From NCBI RefSeq assembly GCF_902686445.1, contig NC_062222.1, forward strand, positions 130,393,035 through 130,457,034: DNA of 64,000 bases. The letters run 5' to 3'. Under the pieces are notes generated by a model. The model made no database searches and was not told the origin of the DNA. It saw only the letters and a list, made by a program, of their open reading frames with translations. This stretch comes from Sciurus carolinensis. Lineage: Eukaryota > Chordata > Mammalia > Rodentia > Sciuridae. Shown here one piece after another: positions 22,255 through 32,720 of this stretch. Numbering within the stretch: the stretch's first letter is position 1; every line of letters starts with the position of its first letter. The position numbers and the translations under genes are program-made.

Positions 22255-23080
22255 GAGCCTCAGCAGTAGATTATGATTCACTTTTTTTTATTTTTTTCTA
22301 TTTCTACTTAGACAAATGTTAGGCTGTATGTTCTGTCTTTGTCTTTCTGTCCCATCCCTCCCTGTCTCATTCTTCCTTCTGCAAATGGATATTTGTATTG
22401 ACATCTCTTCATCCAGGGTTCTAAGCACAAGCATGCTGCCATAGGTGTACTTGAAGTGCTGATTGAAATGAGGTAAGGAGCCCTCCCTCCTCATTCCAGG
22501 CCCAGGAGCCGGATCTGAGGTCCCCATGTGCTGTAGCAAAGGGGCCTGGCACCAGGGGAGATGACGGCCTTCCTCAGGACCCAGGGAGGCACAGGCTGGG
22601 AGGGGCCTTGCCTTCTGAAGACACTGTTTTGACACTAGTGAACATCTGCAGTTGGCACATGGTTTCTGGCCAGCAGGCCCGGTGTGTGGCTCCAGTTCAG
22701 AGGTTTCCTCCTCATGCCGGCCACACCATTGCCTCTGCTGACAGCAGGATCATTGTTCTTGCCATTGTGTGGAAGCAGGGTGCTGGGTACTGTGAGCAGG
22801 GTTGGGAGCAGCCACTTATATCACAAAGCTCAGTAAGAAAACAGAAAGACAAAGGACAGGAGAGAAGACAAGAGTGTCTGCCACGGGTATGTGCTGGTTT
22901 GGAAATGGAAGTGACCTGCTGAGCTCAGGCTGTCGGGTCAAGGATGACATTTTGAGTCCCTGTGGGCTTGGAATGAGACTCATGCTTTTAGATGCTGGTA
23001 ACTGGAACATGCAGAGGTTTAGTAAAGCATCTGGCAGTTATTCTGCTAATCTCAGTGTCTTGGCCAGAGGCCAGGAGGAA
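22255..23080. other. Unassigned non-coding DNA
   Basis: Nothing recognised, apart from a short T-rich run near 22283-22300. Confidence 0.4.
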
Positions 23081-23084
23081 GAAT

Positions 23085-23220
23085 ACTCTTCTCTTAATTC
23101 CTAGTGAGATTCCAACTGGCCTCAGCTGACCCCAGCCTCCAGAAGCACAAGCTAAATAAACCTCTATTCTTTATATAGTTCCCAGTTTGTACTATTCAGT
23201 TATAGCAACAGAAAATGGAT
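23085..23220 (+). mobile_element. MaLR-like LTR 3' end
   Basis: CCCCAGCCTCCAGAAGCACA, GCTAAATAAACCTCTATTCT and GTTATAGCAACAGAAAATGG form the usual last ~120 bp of a MaLR LTR, with its poly(A) signal. The 5' part is missing or unrecognisable. Confidence 0.55.
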
Positions 23221-23224
23221 GAAG

Positions 23225-25580
23225 TCAGTAGCACCTATTACCTGCCTTCCACACCTGACTCATTGGACCCTCAGGAGCCACACCACCCCGGGTTGCAGAG
23301 GAGGAAGAAGGGCTCGGAGAAGCCTACCTGGACAACATCGCACAGCCATGTGGAAACAGGCTTTGCTCACCCTGCTCTGAGTTTCCAGTTGGCCTCACGG
23401 CACGGGCACTTGGCCGGCAAATGGTGGAAACAGATGAGGCCACAGACTGCAGGCTACTGGGGGTGGGGGGGCGAGCGTAAGTCCAGACGGTGGGTGTGGG
23501 CACACTGCCTTCATCGGGGCCACTCAGAGCCGCCAGAGGCCAAAAACAAGTTACATAACCTCTCTAGGTCACAGCTGCCCCAGGCTGGTGGGGGCCCAGG
23601 AGAGTCGCCTCCAGGAAGGCCCGGGAGAGCAGACCCGTGGCTCCCGCTCAGGCCTCCCAGTGCTTGGACGTGAAGAGGCAGGCATGTCATGTTCAAGAAA
23701 AGCAGAGAACGGAGACCCAGAGGCCCAGGAGAAGCCTCCACAGTGCTTGGCTCTGGGTTATAAGAAAAACTACACTTTTCGAACACCCTGAACCTTTCTT
23801 TGGGTGCTTCGTGCACTCAAACCCTTTGGAAAGACCCTAGGTCAACCTCTCCAGGACTCTCTGGAGAAGAAAAGCAGGAGGGCATTGCACGTGATGTCCG
23901 GGGAACCCCCTTGCTGTGGCCCCCAGGACAACTCACCAAGCTCAGGGCAGAGCTGCCATCTCACGCAGGAGCCGCCCGAGAGCCTGCCTCCAGTCCAGCG
24001 TCCCCAGCACACAGGGGGCTGTGGCAGGGCGGGGTTTGAACCTGCGTGCTCCAGCCTCACCCTGGACAGCTCTGCTGACTCTGCTGCAGGGTCTCTCCCC
24101 TTGACGTCACAGGCAAGCGTGCACGACTGTCACTGTTGCCCGGCTCCCTCCTGCTCCCTGACAGCTTCCCCAGAAGCGCTCCCTGTTCCCAGACCTCCTG
24201 AGATCCCGATCGCCATTACGGAGGCTTCCTGCCTGCCGGGATTGCGCTTTGCAGAGTCTACCCGTCCATTAGCACTCTGTTCACATGTCCCTGTCCTCGG
24301 AAAGCTTTTCTTATTTTTTGTGGGCTGCTGGATGGCTTCCAGCCTGATCTTCTGGAATTCGCTCTCGCTGATCTGCTGCTTCCCCTTCATCAGGCTTCAG
24401 TAGCTCCCACTGTCCCTGAAGGTGCCTGGCTTGCCTGGCTGGCTCTGCCTGCCTCTTGCCAAGGCTCCCTTAAGTCCTGCCCTGCTGGTCTCCCTCTCAC
24501 GCTCCACGCTTCTTCTCACTCTCTCACTGCCTTCCCTTCTCACATGCCTCCCCCTCTCCCTGAAGCCCTCTGTCCTCAGTGACAAATATTTCCTTGTTCC
24601 CTAGAGTCTTGGTTTAATCACTTCTTCCCCAGGGAGACACCCCCATCTCAGAAGCTAAGACAGCCGCCATGTCCTGGAGACACCACGGTCAAACTCATCA
24701 CTCTGTGCTGCTGCTATTTATGAACGTCCCTCTTCCCCGGAAGACAGTGAGCTCTGCCAGGGCAGATGCCAGGCCTGGTATGTGCAGAATTTCTGGTTCT
24801 CACCATGTAGGTGGATGAAGAGTGGGGACAGCGGTCTGCCCACAGTCCTGGAGAGCTACAGGTGGAGCTTTGGGACTCCACATTCCCCCTCCCAAACTGT
24901 CTCTCCGAGTCACCTTGTCCCTGGACCCTGCTCACCTTACAAGCTTATTTCCTCCCCAAATCATCTTCACCATTATTCCCACAGTAGGTCTTGTCAAAGA
25001 ATATAGGGAACGAGCCTCTGTGCTTCTATTTGCCCCTTCCAAATATTTGTGGTCACTTACGCTCCTTGTATTTGTCTGCTAGCCAAGTTATACATTTTAG
25101 CTCCTTTAGACTTTCTCTCTTAAATAAATCTCTCCATACTTCCGTTGGACGCCCTCCAGTTTTCATAGTTTTCGTTTTCCCTCCTCCTGCAACTTCCTTA
25201 AGTACCATTAAAAAAAAAAACAAAAACAAAAAACAAAAAAAAAAAAACCTTACATTTAAAAGCACTGATTTTAACCACACAGTTCAGTTTAAGTCCAAAG
25301 ACAACTCCTGAGCTTGTGTCTGGGAAAGAGAGATGATATCAGCGTAGCTCCAGTCTTCACAGAGCTGTGGTCCTCTACCTCTGGATTCTGCAAGCACCTG
25401 TGCTGGGAAAAAAGGTGTCAGGACAGTTCTTCATAGTGGACATTCAGCAGGAGTCAAGCCCCTTGTCCCAGCCCAGGATGTTGGGGGCCTCCTTAGAATC
25501 ATCCCATCCTTTCCTCCTCATTTCACAACGCCTGACTTCCTGACCACCCATTTCTCCGAGAGAACAGATATGGCCATGGA
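23225..25580. other. GC-rich unassigned DNA
   Basis: A 199-codon open frame at 23804-24403 and several shorter ones occur, again on both strands and without recognisable domains. Short MIR-like (23535-23585) and L2-like (24690-24790) phrases are present. An A-rich low-complexity run lies at 25208-25250. I see no supported gene. Confidence 0.4.
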
Positions 25581-25584
25581 TCAG

Positions 25585-25926
25585 TGTAGTTTCTCTTGTG
25601 CTAGGTTAGCTCAGATGCAGGGTAAGGGAACAGAGTTAAGATCCAGACTCCAGGAGTTGGGTGGAAGCAGGCTTGTGGTGAGCAGCCTGCAAACTCATTT
25701 ATTGGGAGAACAGCTATACATTTTATAGGTTTCTTGCCCAATCACAATGCGCCACAGGGGATCAGACCACCAGATTCTGTATGGGTTCCCTTGGTAACAG
25801 TGAGTCAACTTGGGGCAGTCGTTTACTTTCCTAGGTAGCCGAAGCAGAATGCTCCTCCCTGCAAGTTTTCCTTAGACACTTGAGACATTTACTGCTGCCA
25901 GTCAAGAACTAGGATTTCCCCCAACA
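25585..25926 (-). mobile_element. ERVK-like (ERV2) solo LTR, antisense
   Basis: On the minus strand the segment starts TGTTGGGGGAAATCC and ends GAGAAACTACA, giving the TG...CA ends of a retroviral LTR. It carries a TATA-like box CTATAAAAT at 25720-25728 and an AATAAA signal at 25698-25703, close together as in short-R LTRs of the IAP type. The flanking hexamers GATCAG (25579-25584) and GGTCAA (25927-25932) agree at only four of six positions, so the duplication is weak support. No primer-binding site or coding region is attached, and it is read as a solo LTR. Confidence 0.7.
25720..25728 (-). promoter_or_regulatory. TATA-like box of the antisense LTR
   Basis: CTATAAAAT on the minus strand, placed just upstream of the LTR poly(A) signal. 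Confidence 0.5.
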
Positions 25927-25959
25927 GGTCAAAGACGTGGTCTGGGGTTAGGTTAGAAA

Positions 25960-26125
25960 GTTGTATACTTTTGAGTTAGGAAGTCCTGAGTTTAAATCCT
26001 GATCATATTTATTGTTAACCTTATATTTGGGAGCAGGATTTGCCAAGCCCTTGTCTTTCCTCATCTATGAAATGAAAATAATGGTTCTGCGTTACAGAGC
26101 TCTTGCAAGAATAACATGGTGGGAC
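25960..26125 (+). mobile_element. MIR SINE (sense)
   Basis: AAGTCCTGAGTTTAAATCCT, CTTTCCTCATCTATGAAATG, AAAATAATGGTTCTGC and CTTGCAAGAATAACATG follow the MIR consensus in order. Confidence 0.6.
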
Positions 26126-26129
26126 AAAC

Positions 26130-27300
26130 CAAATGTTTCCGGTTCAAGGGCTCAGCAAGCCACAACTCCCAAATCAATGGAGTGACATCTCAATGGAGCG
26201 GTCTATCTCTATTGCAGCTGCACGGTGTCCCTGCTAGTGGCCATGCATGTGAATTGCCATCTTCTGTTTCGGTTACCTCACAGCTTTAGAGAGGCTTAGG
26301 CAGGGTTAACCATTGTCTCTTAAGACTGGTGTGGGTGCAGCCAAGTGAGGTATATTGGAAAGAGTTTTGTATTTGACCAAATACGAAGGACGCATTTAGA
26401 TGTGTTATATCTTCTTTATAAAATACCTTGGGTATGTCAGCCAAACATAAAAAACAAAAAGTTGCCATTTCCAGTGGTGTGTCTAGCCTTGCCTCCACCT
26501 ATGCATTTGGCTGACGAGCCAAACACTGCACTAGTGAGTAACTGATGTAGCTCCTACTTGATACGAGTATGTGACAGTGCACAAACACTGAAGGAAAAAA
26601 TCAGAGGAATTATGGGTCAGGGAGCAAAGAGGGGTTGCTGAGCCTGCTTATGGGATCAGGGAAGGTGACTTGGGAAGAAGATCCAGTAAAGAAATTTCTG
26701 TCTTCTCTAGTTCAGGTCAAGGGGTTAGGGCCTGATTCTTTGATGAACTGTGGTATGTCAGGCAGTTAACCTTTGATTGCTGTCTCCCAGGACCCTCAGG
26801 GATGAGATAAGGGGGGAGGGGACAGGCACTGTCACCTGGGGGAACTCAGTGCAGTGGCATGTACCAACCATATAGGAGGTTTTCTGTGCTTTGCCTTCTG
26901 CCTTTCATCTTGCCTTCACCTCTTCTGTTTATGAAGTTTGGAATGATGTCATCAGGGTGACAGAATTCCTGAATCCCTATCAGAGATGGTGAACTGAATA
27001 TGAGTCATTTTACTTCATTTTCACTCTCTTGCTATTTAAAAATCAGTGCTTCAGGCTTTCTTTTTCCATCAGTTGTACAGGTGTTTCTTTATTGTGTCTT
27101 CCTAAGCAGAATTCCCCAAATGGTTTCCAGCATCTCATCTCTACAGCATCCTGCAGTGGTGGGTGTATTGTGGCTCCTTCTCCATGGAATTCTGCCCAGG
27201 ACACCTGTAAGCTTCTCGTCTTGTCTTTTGACCCTCCTTATGCATTAACTCAGAATCCTGAGGAGCTTCCTCTAGTCTCTGCATTTTTCAAGAGTAACCC
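26130..27300. other. Unassigned non-coding DNA
   Basis: Nothing recognised. The open frames at 26286-26545 and 27000-27248 have no family resemblance. Confidence 0.4.
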
Positions 27301-27367
27301 AGGAAGTGCCTATCGCGTTCCCTCTGCCCGCAGAGAGAGACACGACAAACGTCTGAAGCTTTGGAAG

Positions 27368-27373
27368 TTTATT
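27368..27373 (-). terminator. Poly(A) signal of the IAP-like LTR
   Basis: AATAAA on the minus strand, about 235 bases downstream of the LTR TATA box. Confidence 0.7.
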
Positions 27374-27607
27374 GTGCACAGTCTTCCTTTCTTTCCCTCT
27401 TTTCTATCCCTTTCTCTCTTTTCTTTCTCTCGCTCTCTTTCCCTCTGCTTAACTCTCGCCTGCTCCGGTCGCTCCGCTTCTCCCGCTCGGCTCACACCTG
27501 CTTCGGCCACTCCGCTTCTCCCACTCGGCTCTCGCCCTCGCTCGCACTCTTCTTCCTCGCTTCTACTCCTACTCTCAGCTTCTTTTCCTACTCCCCCACC
27601 CATCAAG

Positions 27608-27615
27608 CTTATATA
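27608..27615 (-). promoter_or_regulatory. TATA box of the IAP-like LTR
   Basis: TATATAAG on the minus strand, with a CCAAT-type element (TGATTGG on the minus strand) about ten bases upstream. Transcription would run toward lower coordinates. Confidence 0.7.
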
Positions 27616-27781
27616 CACTTCAACCAATCAGGGGAGAGCACACGAGGTAAACGCGCGGACAGCTGCAGGCATAGAATAGGTACACGAGGGGGGCATGCTC
27701 TAATCACATCGTTAACTAGCCAATCATTGGAATTCGCTGGTTGTTTACTGTATAGCTGGCCGCTTTTGGCTCAGCGCCAGG

Positions 27782-27790
27782 CGCCATCTT
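27782..27790 (-). promoter_or_regulatory. YY1-type motif in LTR U3
   Basis: AAGATGGCG on the minus strand matches the core YY1 recognition pattern, and it sits near the LTR 5' end as in rodent IAP LTRs. Binding is inferred. Confidence 0.5.
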
Positions 27791-27839
27791 GACCGTGCCC
27801 AAGGCTGGGGGTCCCGGAAACCCCGACAAGTGCCTCTTG

Positions 27840-28600
27840 CCCTCTTCCAGTCTCTGTAAGCACTTCCTTGCAGTAAGGAAACAGGCAGTTCCAGGAGATG
27901 AACAGGACAGAGAAGGCACATTTTGGTCAAGAGAAACTGAATCCTCATTGACTCCTTGGCTGTAGACTACTTAATTTTCCAGGAGTTTATTTAAAAACTG
28001 GAGATAGGAATTACAGACTTCAACAAACGTACCTGGGCTGATTCAGGTCCACAAGAAGCAGCCACCAAGATAGGATTAAACACATGAAGTTTCGTTAGAG
28101 GAAATGCCAGTGAGAAAGGAAGTGGGGCGGGAATTTGGAAGTGTGGGGAGAGCGTTAGAAGGCAACATGAGTCTGCGCTCAGGGAAGGGAAGAAGGAGAG
28201 GAAGTGGGTGGAAGAACTCCAGACTACTGTTTAGTCTGTGGAAGGGTGCAAGGCTTTTGAAAGTCCTCAAACCTAAGTTGAGGACTTCCCAATGAAGAAG
28301 TCCTGGAGCTCTGGGTCTCCCAGGTCCTGGTGACTCTGATGTCCTCTTGCACTTACTCATTGGGGGGCTGTGACTTCTTTGTAGATGTGATAGATTCCAG
28401 GTGCAGGCTGGGATGGGATCGTGGGTGAGGCCCCAACAGTACCTATTACATAGAGCTTTCTAGTTCACAACTGGATCAAGTTTGAACCTCTGAAATGTGA
28501 AATCACAGTTCATGTAGTCCTGAAAGTTCCGGCTAGGTATTACAGAAGTGTCATGAGGCATAGAGAACAACCACCTGGCAAAGACTGTATGTTCTGGGGT
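27840..28600. other. Unassigned non-coding DNA
   Basis: Nothing recognised with confidence. Confidence 0.4.
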
Positions 28601-28609
28601 CAAAATAGA

Positions 28610-28835
28610 CATGAGTGCTAGCTAACACTTATTAAACCTTACTATGGTACAACTGCTGAGCTGAGCACTCTAGATATGTTGACACAACAACTCTATGAGG
28701 TAGTTGATATTTTTTCTCATCTTACAGAAAGAGAAACATCTAGAGAGTTTATGCAATTTGCTCAACAAGTTCACACCTATTGCATAGCTAATAAGAAGGA
28801 GTGCTGACTTGTGAACCCAAGTATTCTGTCTGCAG
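28610..28835 (-). mobile_element. MIR SINE (antisense)
   Basis: CTGAGCTGAGCACTCTAGAT, GACACAACAACTCTATGAGG, TCATCTTACAGAAAGAG and GAACCCAAGTATTCTGTCTG are the antisense MIR landmarks in order and near full length. Confidence 0.75.
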
Positions 28836-28889
28836 GGCTCACTGTCAAAGATGGAGTTGGAAAGAGTTGTGGAGACACTGTACATTCTT

Positions 28890-29300
28890 CTTTTCTAGGG
28901 CTGCCATAATGAAGAATCACAACCTGGGTGACTAAAGACAGAAATTTGCTGTCTCACAGTTCTGGAGGCTAGGGTCTGAAAACAAAGTTCTTGCACAACA
29001 AAGCTCCCTCTAGGAGAAGGCTCTAGGGAAAATTCTTTCCTGGCCTCTTTTTATCTCCTGGTGGGGACCACCCAACCGTGGACTGCAGATGCATTACTCC
29101 AAAGTCTGCCTTCATCTTCACAAGGGATTCTCCTGTGTCTCTTCCTCTCTCCTTGTAAGAGCACCAGTAACACTGGATTAAGGACATGCCCTAATGACCT
29201 CATATTAACATGATTATGTCTTCAAACCCTATTTCCAAATAAAGTCACATTCACAGGTATCAGGGATTAAAACTAGTCAAGGAAACAAATCAACCCATGA
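28890..29300 (-). mobile_element. MLT1-type MaLR LTR, antisense
   Basis: TAGGGCTGCCATAATGAAGA, CTCACAGTTCTGGAGGCTAG, ATGCCCTAATGACCTCATAT and CTATTTCCAAATAAAGTCAC, in that order, are the reverse complement of an MLT1 LTR over nearly its full length. Confidence 0.85.
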
Positions 29301-29802
29301 TGGACCAGAACTGGACCTATACAGCACTGGACCAGAAGCAGGGAAGCTGAGATAAATAGGACATGGTTCTGCAATCATGGTCTAAGGGGTCACTGGGGGA
29401 GATTAAAAAAAAAAAATGAGCAGCAAATGTGAATCTAGTGCCATCTGTACTAGACTAGCTTCATTTACAAAGTGCATCTCTTTCAGTAATCTGTTTGACT
29501 CTCTTAATTTTCACATTTATCCTTATCTTCTGTCCTCCTATTGGTCATTGATTCCTGAGGCTGGTTACACAGTAGTGGGATAAAGTTTGATTTTCAATGG
29601 TGGCAATAGTTACTTTTAGATAAGGATGGCTTCCTCCTCTGGGCTTCAACTTTCTCATCTATGAAAGATTCAGCAGGGCACATTGGTGGATCTTAACTCT
29701 GGCAATTGCTAGAATCACCTGGAGAGAATTTAATGGCTGTTGAGGCCTAAGCCCACCTCTAGACATCCCAGTTCAGTTATTCGTTGGGACCTAGGCATCA
29801 AT

Positions 29803-29803
29803 A

Positions 29804-29838
<35 letters not shown>

Positions 29839-29839
29839 T
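29803..29839. repeat. (TG)n(TA)n microsatellite
   Basis: About five TG units run into about eleven to twelve TA units. The run sits at the 3'-tail end of the antisense MEN SINE and probably grew from its tail. Confidence 0.9.
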
Positions 29840-30022
29840 TGTACCAGGGATTGAACTCAAGGACACTCATATACCGAGCTAAATCCCCAGCCCTTTTTTA
29901 TTTTTTATTTTGAGACAGGGTCTCATTAAATTGCTGAGGCTAACCTTGAACTGGCAATTCTTCTGCCTCAGCCTCCCAGGTGGCTGGGATTAAGGAGAGT
30001 GCCACTGCACCTGGATGCATGT
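29840..30022 (-). mobile_element. MEN-type composite SINE (B1-like + ID), antisense
   Basis: In plus-strand order the ID-derived half comes first (GTACCAGGGATTGAACTCAA, then AAATCCCCAGCCC). The B1/7SL-derived half follows (TTTTGAGACAGGGTCTCATT, GCCTCAGCCTCCCAGGTGGC). This order is the reverse complement of the squirrel MEN SINE. Confidence 0.85.
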
Positions 30023-30112
30023 TAATATTTTTTAAAAAACCTTTTTATATTGTTCTGTTATGAAACCAGGCTAAAGACTATGGCTCTTAAAGGTTTGGGA
30101 GCTCACCTGCCC

Positions 30113-30696
30113 TGTCACACTTGGGTTCTAATGAGTTATGTTATGGGGCGCAACTTAAGAACAGACCTATCACCACTGAGAAGTCCAAATTTGAGGGTCT
30201 TTATTAAGCCGGCCGGCTGTCTCACACAATTCCCCAAAAATGGCTATTGGGAGAACAGCCCCGACCACAGGGTTATAGGGGTTCTTATACCAAAAATCAC
30301 GTTAATCATAAGTGTATGTTGCTATGATTTGAAATTATAAACTAACATCATGAGATCATCAACAAAGGGGGAAGTGGGTCAAAATGATCCTTACCTAAGT
30401 ACAAACAAAAGAATGGTTGCTAACATCCACACAATCACTGTTCACATGGTACATTGTTTAGGAGCAATAGGAATCAAAAGTGAGCAATGTTTTACTACAT
30501 AGGAGTTGCCATTGTATATTTTTAAACGTGTCACACCAAGTAACTGATGATGAGCACAGAGGCGGGGTGTTCCCATGGGAGAAGCTTATTTCCTATATAA
30601 CATGGAGTCTCAGAGCAAAATGGAGTCTGTTTAGTCATTTCCCTTAGAGTCTGGCCTATACCATTCTCATGGAGTCAGATCTGTCAGCCCATCACA
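30113..30696 (-). mobile_element. ERV LTR, antisense, class uncertain
   Basis: The minus strand starts TGTGATGGGCTGACAG and ends CCCAAGTGTGACA, giving TG...CA ends. A poly(A) signal AATAAA lies at 30200-30205, directly after a GCCGGCCGGC block. Phrases such as GACTCCATTTTGCTCTGAGA are common near the 5' end of ERV LTRs. No matching target duplication is visible beside these ends, so the limits are provisional. An open frame at 30050-30340 is incidental. Confidence 0.65.
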
Positions 30697-30728
30697 AGTT
30701 ATACACTTCCATTCCCAGACTAAAGGTA

Positions 30729-31050
30729 TTATGGATGGAATTGTTATCTCCCCCAGAGTCCACACTAATTCCCAATGTGTTGTCCTTTGGAAAGGGGTCT
30801 TTGGGAGGTGATGAGGTTATGAAGGCAGAGCCCTCATGACTGGGTTGGTGCTCATATGAGAAGACACCTGAGAGAGCTTGCTTCCCCTCTGTCTGCTCTC
30901 AAACCACAACCGGAAGCAACCAGGAAGAGAGCCCTCATAAGAGCCTGGCCTTGCTGGCACCCTGATATTGGACTTCCAATGTCAAGAATTGTGAGGGGTA
31001 AATCAATCACTTAAGCCACCTCATCCATGTAGTTTGTTGACCCAGGCACA
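30729..31050 (+). mobile_element. MLT1-type MaLR LTR, sense
   Basis: TATTATGGATGGAATTGTTA, GGGTCTTTGGGAGGTGATGA, GCACCCTGATATTGGACTTC and a closing TTAAGCCACCTCATCCATG match an MLT1 LTR over most of its length. Confidence 0.85.
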
Positions 31051-31054
31051 TGGC

Positions 31055-31435
31055 TTCCGTCAGGGAGCCCAGGGCTGCTGCTTCCTGTGCTTGAACGCCC
31101 ACAATGCAGGCCTCGAAAGCATCACTAAAGATGTTCACAAAAACGCTCTGCTTAGGGGCAATTGCCAACAGGTTTAGGGAACAGATCCAGAGACGCTAGC
31201 AGTTGTGAATTAGGGATTAATTGCTTCCTGGCAGAGTCGGCCCTTTGATGGGCCATGGCTCAGACACTATGAAGATTACTTGGGTAAACAGGCTTCCTCC
31301 TTTGCTGGGCTTTGGAATATAGGTGGTCGGGGAGCTTGGGGAAAATAACCTGGTTGGTGGCCAGAAATTGGAGTGCTTGTTGTAGGTGGAAGGCCAAAAG
31401 AGTCGTAGAAAGCTTTAATGCTTTTTAAAAAATCA
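31055..31435. other. Unassigned non-coding DNA
   Basis: No repeat recognised in this gap within an otherwise repeat-dense stretch, and no open frame of note. Confidence 0.4.
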
Positions 31436-31444
31436 TCTTTTCTT

Positions 31445-31710
31445 TGTCATGACTTTAGGCCAGACTGTTCCTAAGTTAAGAGCTCAGTCTACCTAGATTT
31501 CAATTCCCTCTCTCTTTACTTCCATTGTGACCTTGGAGACATTCCTTAACTTCTCTGAGTCTCAGTTTTTGCATCTGATAAGTTAGTAGAATAGGGGGAT
31601 GTATATCATTGGATCGTTGCAACACCTGTAAGGTTATAGGCAAGGATGCTTATAAAGTGCTTTGAAGGGTGCCTGGCAGGTAGACACACCTAATCCATGT
31701 TTGTTGTTGT
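31445..31710 (+). mobile_element. MIR SINE (sense), near full length
   Basis: CCTTGGAGACATTCCTTAAC, TTCTCTGAGTCTCAGTTTTT, TTATAAAGTGCTTTGAAGGG and TGCCTGGCAGGTAG follow the MIR consensus to its 3' end. Confidence 0.8.
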
Positions 31711-31759
31711 TGAGTTGTTTTCTAGTTATTACTGCCTCACGAGCTTGTAGGTGACTAGG

Positions 31760-31990
31760 ACAGAAACTAAAGGGCATTTACAGGAAATATGTGTCAGATG
31801 TTGGGCTAAGCAGTAACAGATACAGGCTCTCAGCCAACATGTATAATAGTCATGCAGGGTAGGTAGGTATCAATCCCTCCACTTTATAGATGAGGAAATT
31901 GAGGCCCAGGGAAGTTAAATAACTCGCTGAGGTTTGCACGGTGGTGCCTGGGTAGAGTCTGACTCCAACCACGCTCCCTCCTTCTGTAGT
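31760..31990 (-). mobile_element. MIR SINE (antisense)
   Basis: CCACTTTATAGATGAGGAAA, GAGGCCCAGGGAAGTTAAAT and GGGTAGAGTCTGACTCCAAC are antisense MIR in order. Confidence 0.75.
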
Positions 31991-32324
31991 ACGTATATTT
32001 GGTGAAACTGGGTTAAGAGGAACTGGGTTAAAAGGAAAGGTGAAGCGGGAGAGATTTCATAAAGGAGCAGCCTAGGGTGTGGTGTGTGTGTGTGTGCACA
32101 CTGTGTCTGCTAGCAGTTATTCCCATCAGAGGGTCTAATTATGAACCTCTTACTGAGATTTCAGAGTCTACGCCTTGGTGTTGGGAGCTGGAAGGAGCAG
32201 CACTGTGTAACAGGAGGAGGCCATGACACCTGGAAATCTGTTTATCACTCCACCATCCTCCTGGGGCATGTCATGGGCTACAGGAGACGCTTTGACGATC
32301 CAGCACCAGAGTACTGATTTCCTT

Positions 32325-32720
32325 GTTATAGCTCTAAGTCAGGCTGTTCTTAAGAACTCAGGATCATTCTGTCCACCTGGATTTGAATTCCTCCTTCATC
32401 TTCTTTTCATAGTGACCTTGGAGTTGTTACTTAACCTCTTTTTGAAATTTTTTTTTTAAATTTTATTTGTTCTAATTAGTTGTACATGACAGTAGAATGC
32501 ATTTATACATTTTGACAGATCATACATAAATGGAGTGTAACCTCATTTTTCTGATTATACATATTGTAGGATCACATTGGTCATGCAGTCATGCATGGAC
32601 ATGAGGTGCTAATGTCTATTTCACTCTACTTAACTTCTTTGAGTTTCAGTTTCTTCATTTGATAAATGGGCAGAACAGGGGAATGTACATTATTGGATTA
32701 TTGTGATATGATATAATATG
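32325..32720 (+). mobile_element. MIR SINE (sense), split by an L1 insertion
   Basis: The 5' part (32325-32441) ends GTTACTTAACCTCTTT, and the 3' part resumes at about 32628 with ACTTAACTTCTTTGAGTTTC and GATAAATGGGCAGAAC. The two halves are one MIR separated by the antisense L1 at 32442-32627. A short ATATG/ATAAT-type run at 32699-32728 follows. Confidence 0.8.
32442..32627 (-). mobile_element. L1 3'-UTR fragment, antisense, inserted into MIR
   Basis: A T-run (the L1 poly(A) tail on the minus strand) is followed by TTAGTTGTACATGACAGTAG and CACATTGGTCATGCAGTCAT, the lineage-specific L1 tail also present at 48545-48700 and, in sense, at about 14690-14815. Target duplication: ACTTAACCTCTTT at 32429-32441 and ACTTAACTTCTTT at 32628-32640, one mismatch. 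Confidence 0.88.

Larger units (their letters stand above)
27311..27828 (-). mobile_element. IAP-like ERVK (ERV2) solo LTR with exact 6-bp target duplication
   Basis: Read on the minus strand the LTR begins TGTCGGGGTTTCCGGG. It has an AAGATGGCG motif near its 5' end (YY1-type, 27782-27790), inverted CCAAT-type boxes, a TATATAAG box (27608-27615) and an AATAAA signal (27368-27373). Between TATA and poly(A) signal is a purine-rich, CpG-rich leader. The flanks are identical hexamers, AGTGCC at 27305-27310 and 27829-27834, which is the footprint of ERV2/ERVK integration. Because the duplications abut both LTR ends, no internal provirus is present, so this is a solo LTR left by recombination between two LTRs. 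The outermost 3' bases read ...CGATA where CA is usual, a possible point change. Retained CpGs and a perfect duplication suggest a fairly recent insertion. Open frames across it (27029-27792 plus, 27310-27627 minus) are by-products of its composition. Confidence 0.88.

Noticed and set aside
23804..24403. 199-codon plus-strand open frame
   Set aside because: Overlapped by other open frames on both strands, with no domain and no recognisable relative.
27029..27679. 216-codon plus-strand open frame
   Set aside because: It runs from unique DNA into the antisense IAP-like LTR, and its Ser/Leu-rich C-terminal half is only the translation of the LTR polypyrimidine strand.
25585..27828. The two ERVK-like LTRs as ends of one provirus
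   Set aside because: They differ in length and sequence, the second has its own exact flanking duplication, and no retroviral coding or primer-binding sequence lies between them.
31445..32720. Apparent local duplication of 31445-31710 and 32325-32720
   Set aside because: Both are copies of the ancient MIR SINE. Their similarity follows the MIR consensus and stops where it stops.
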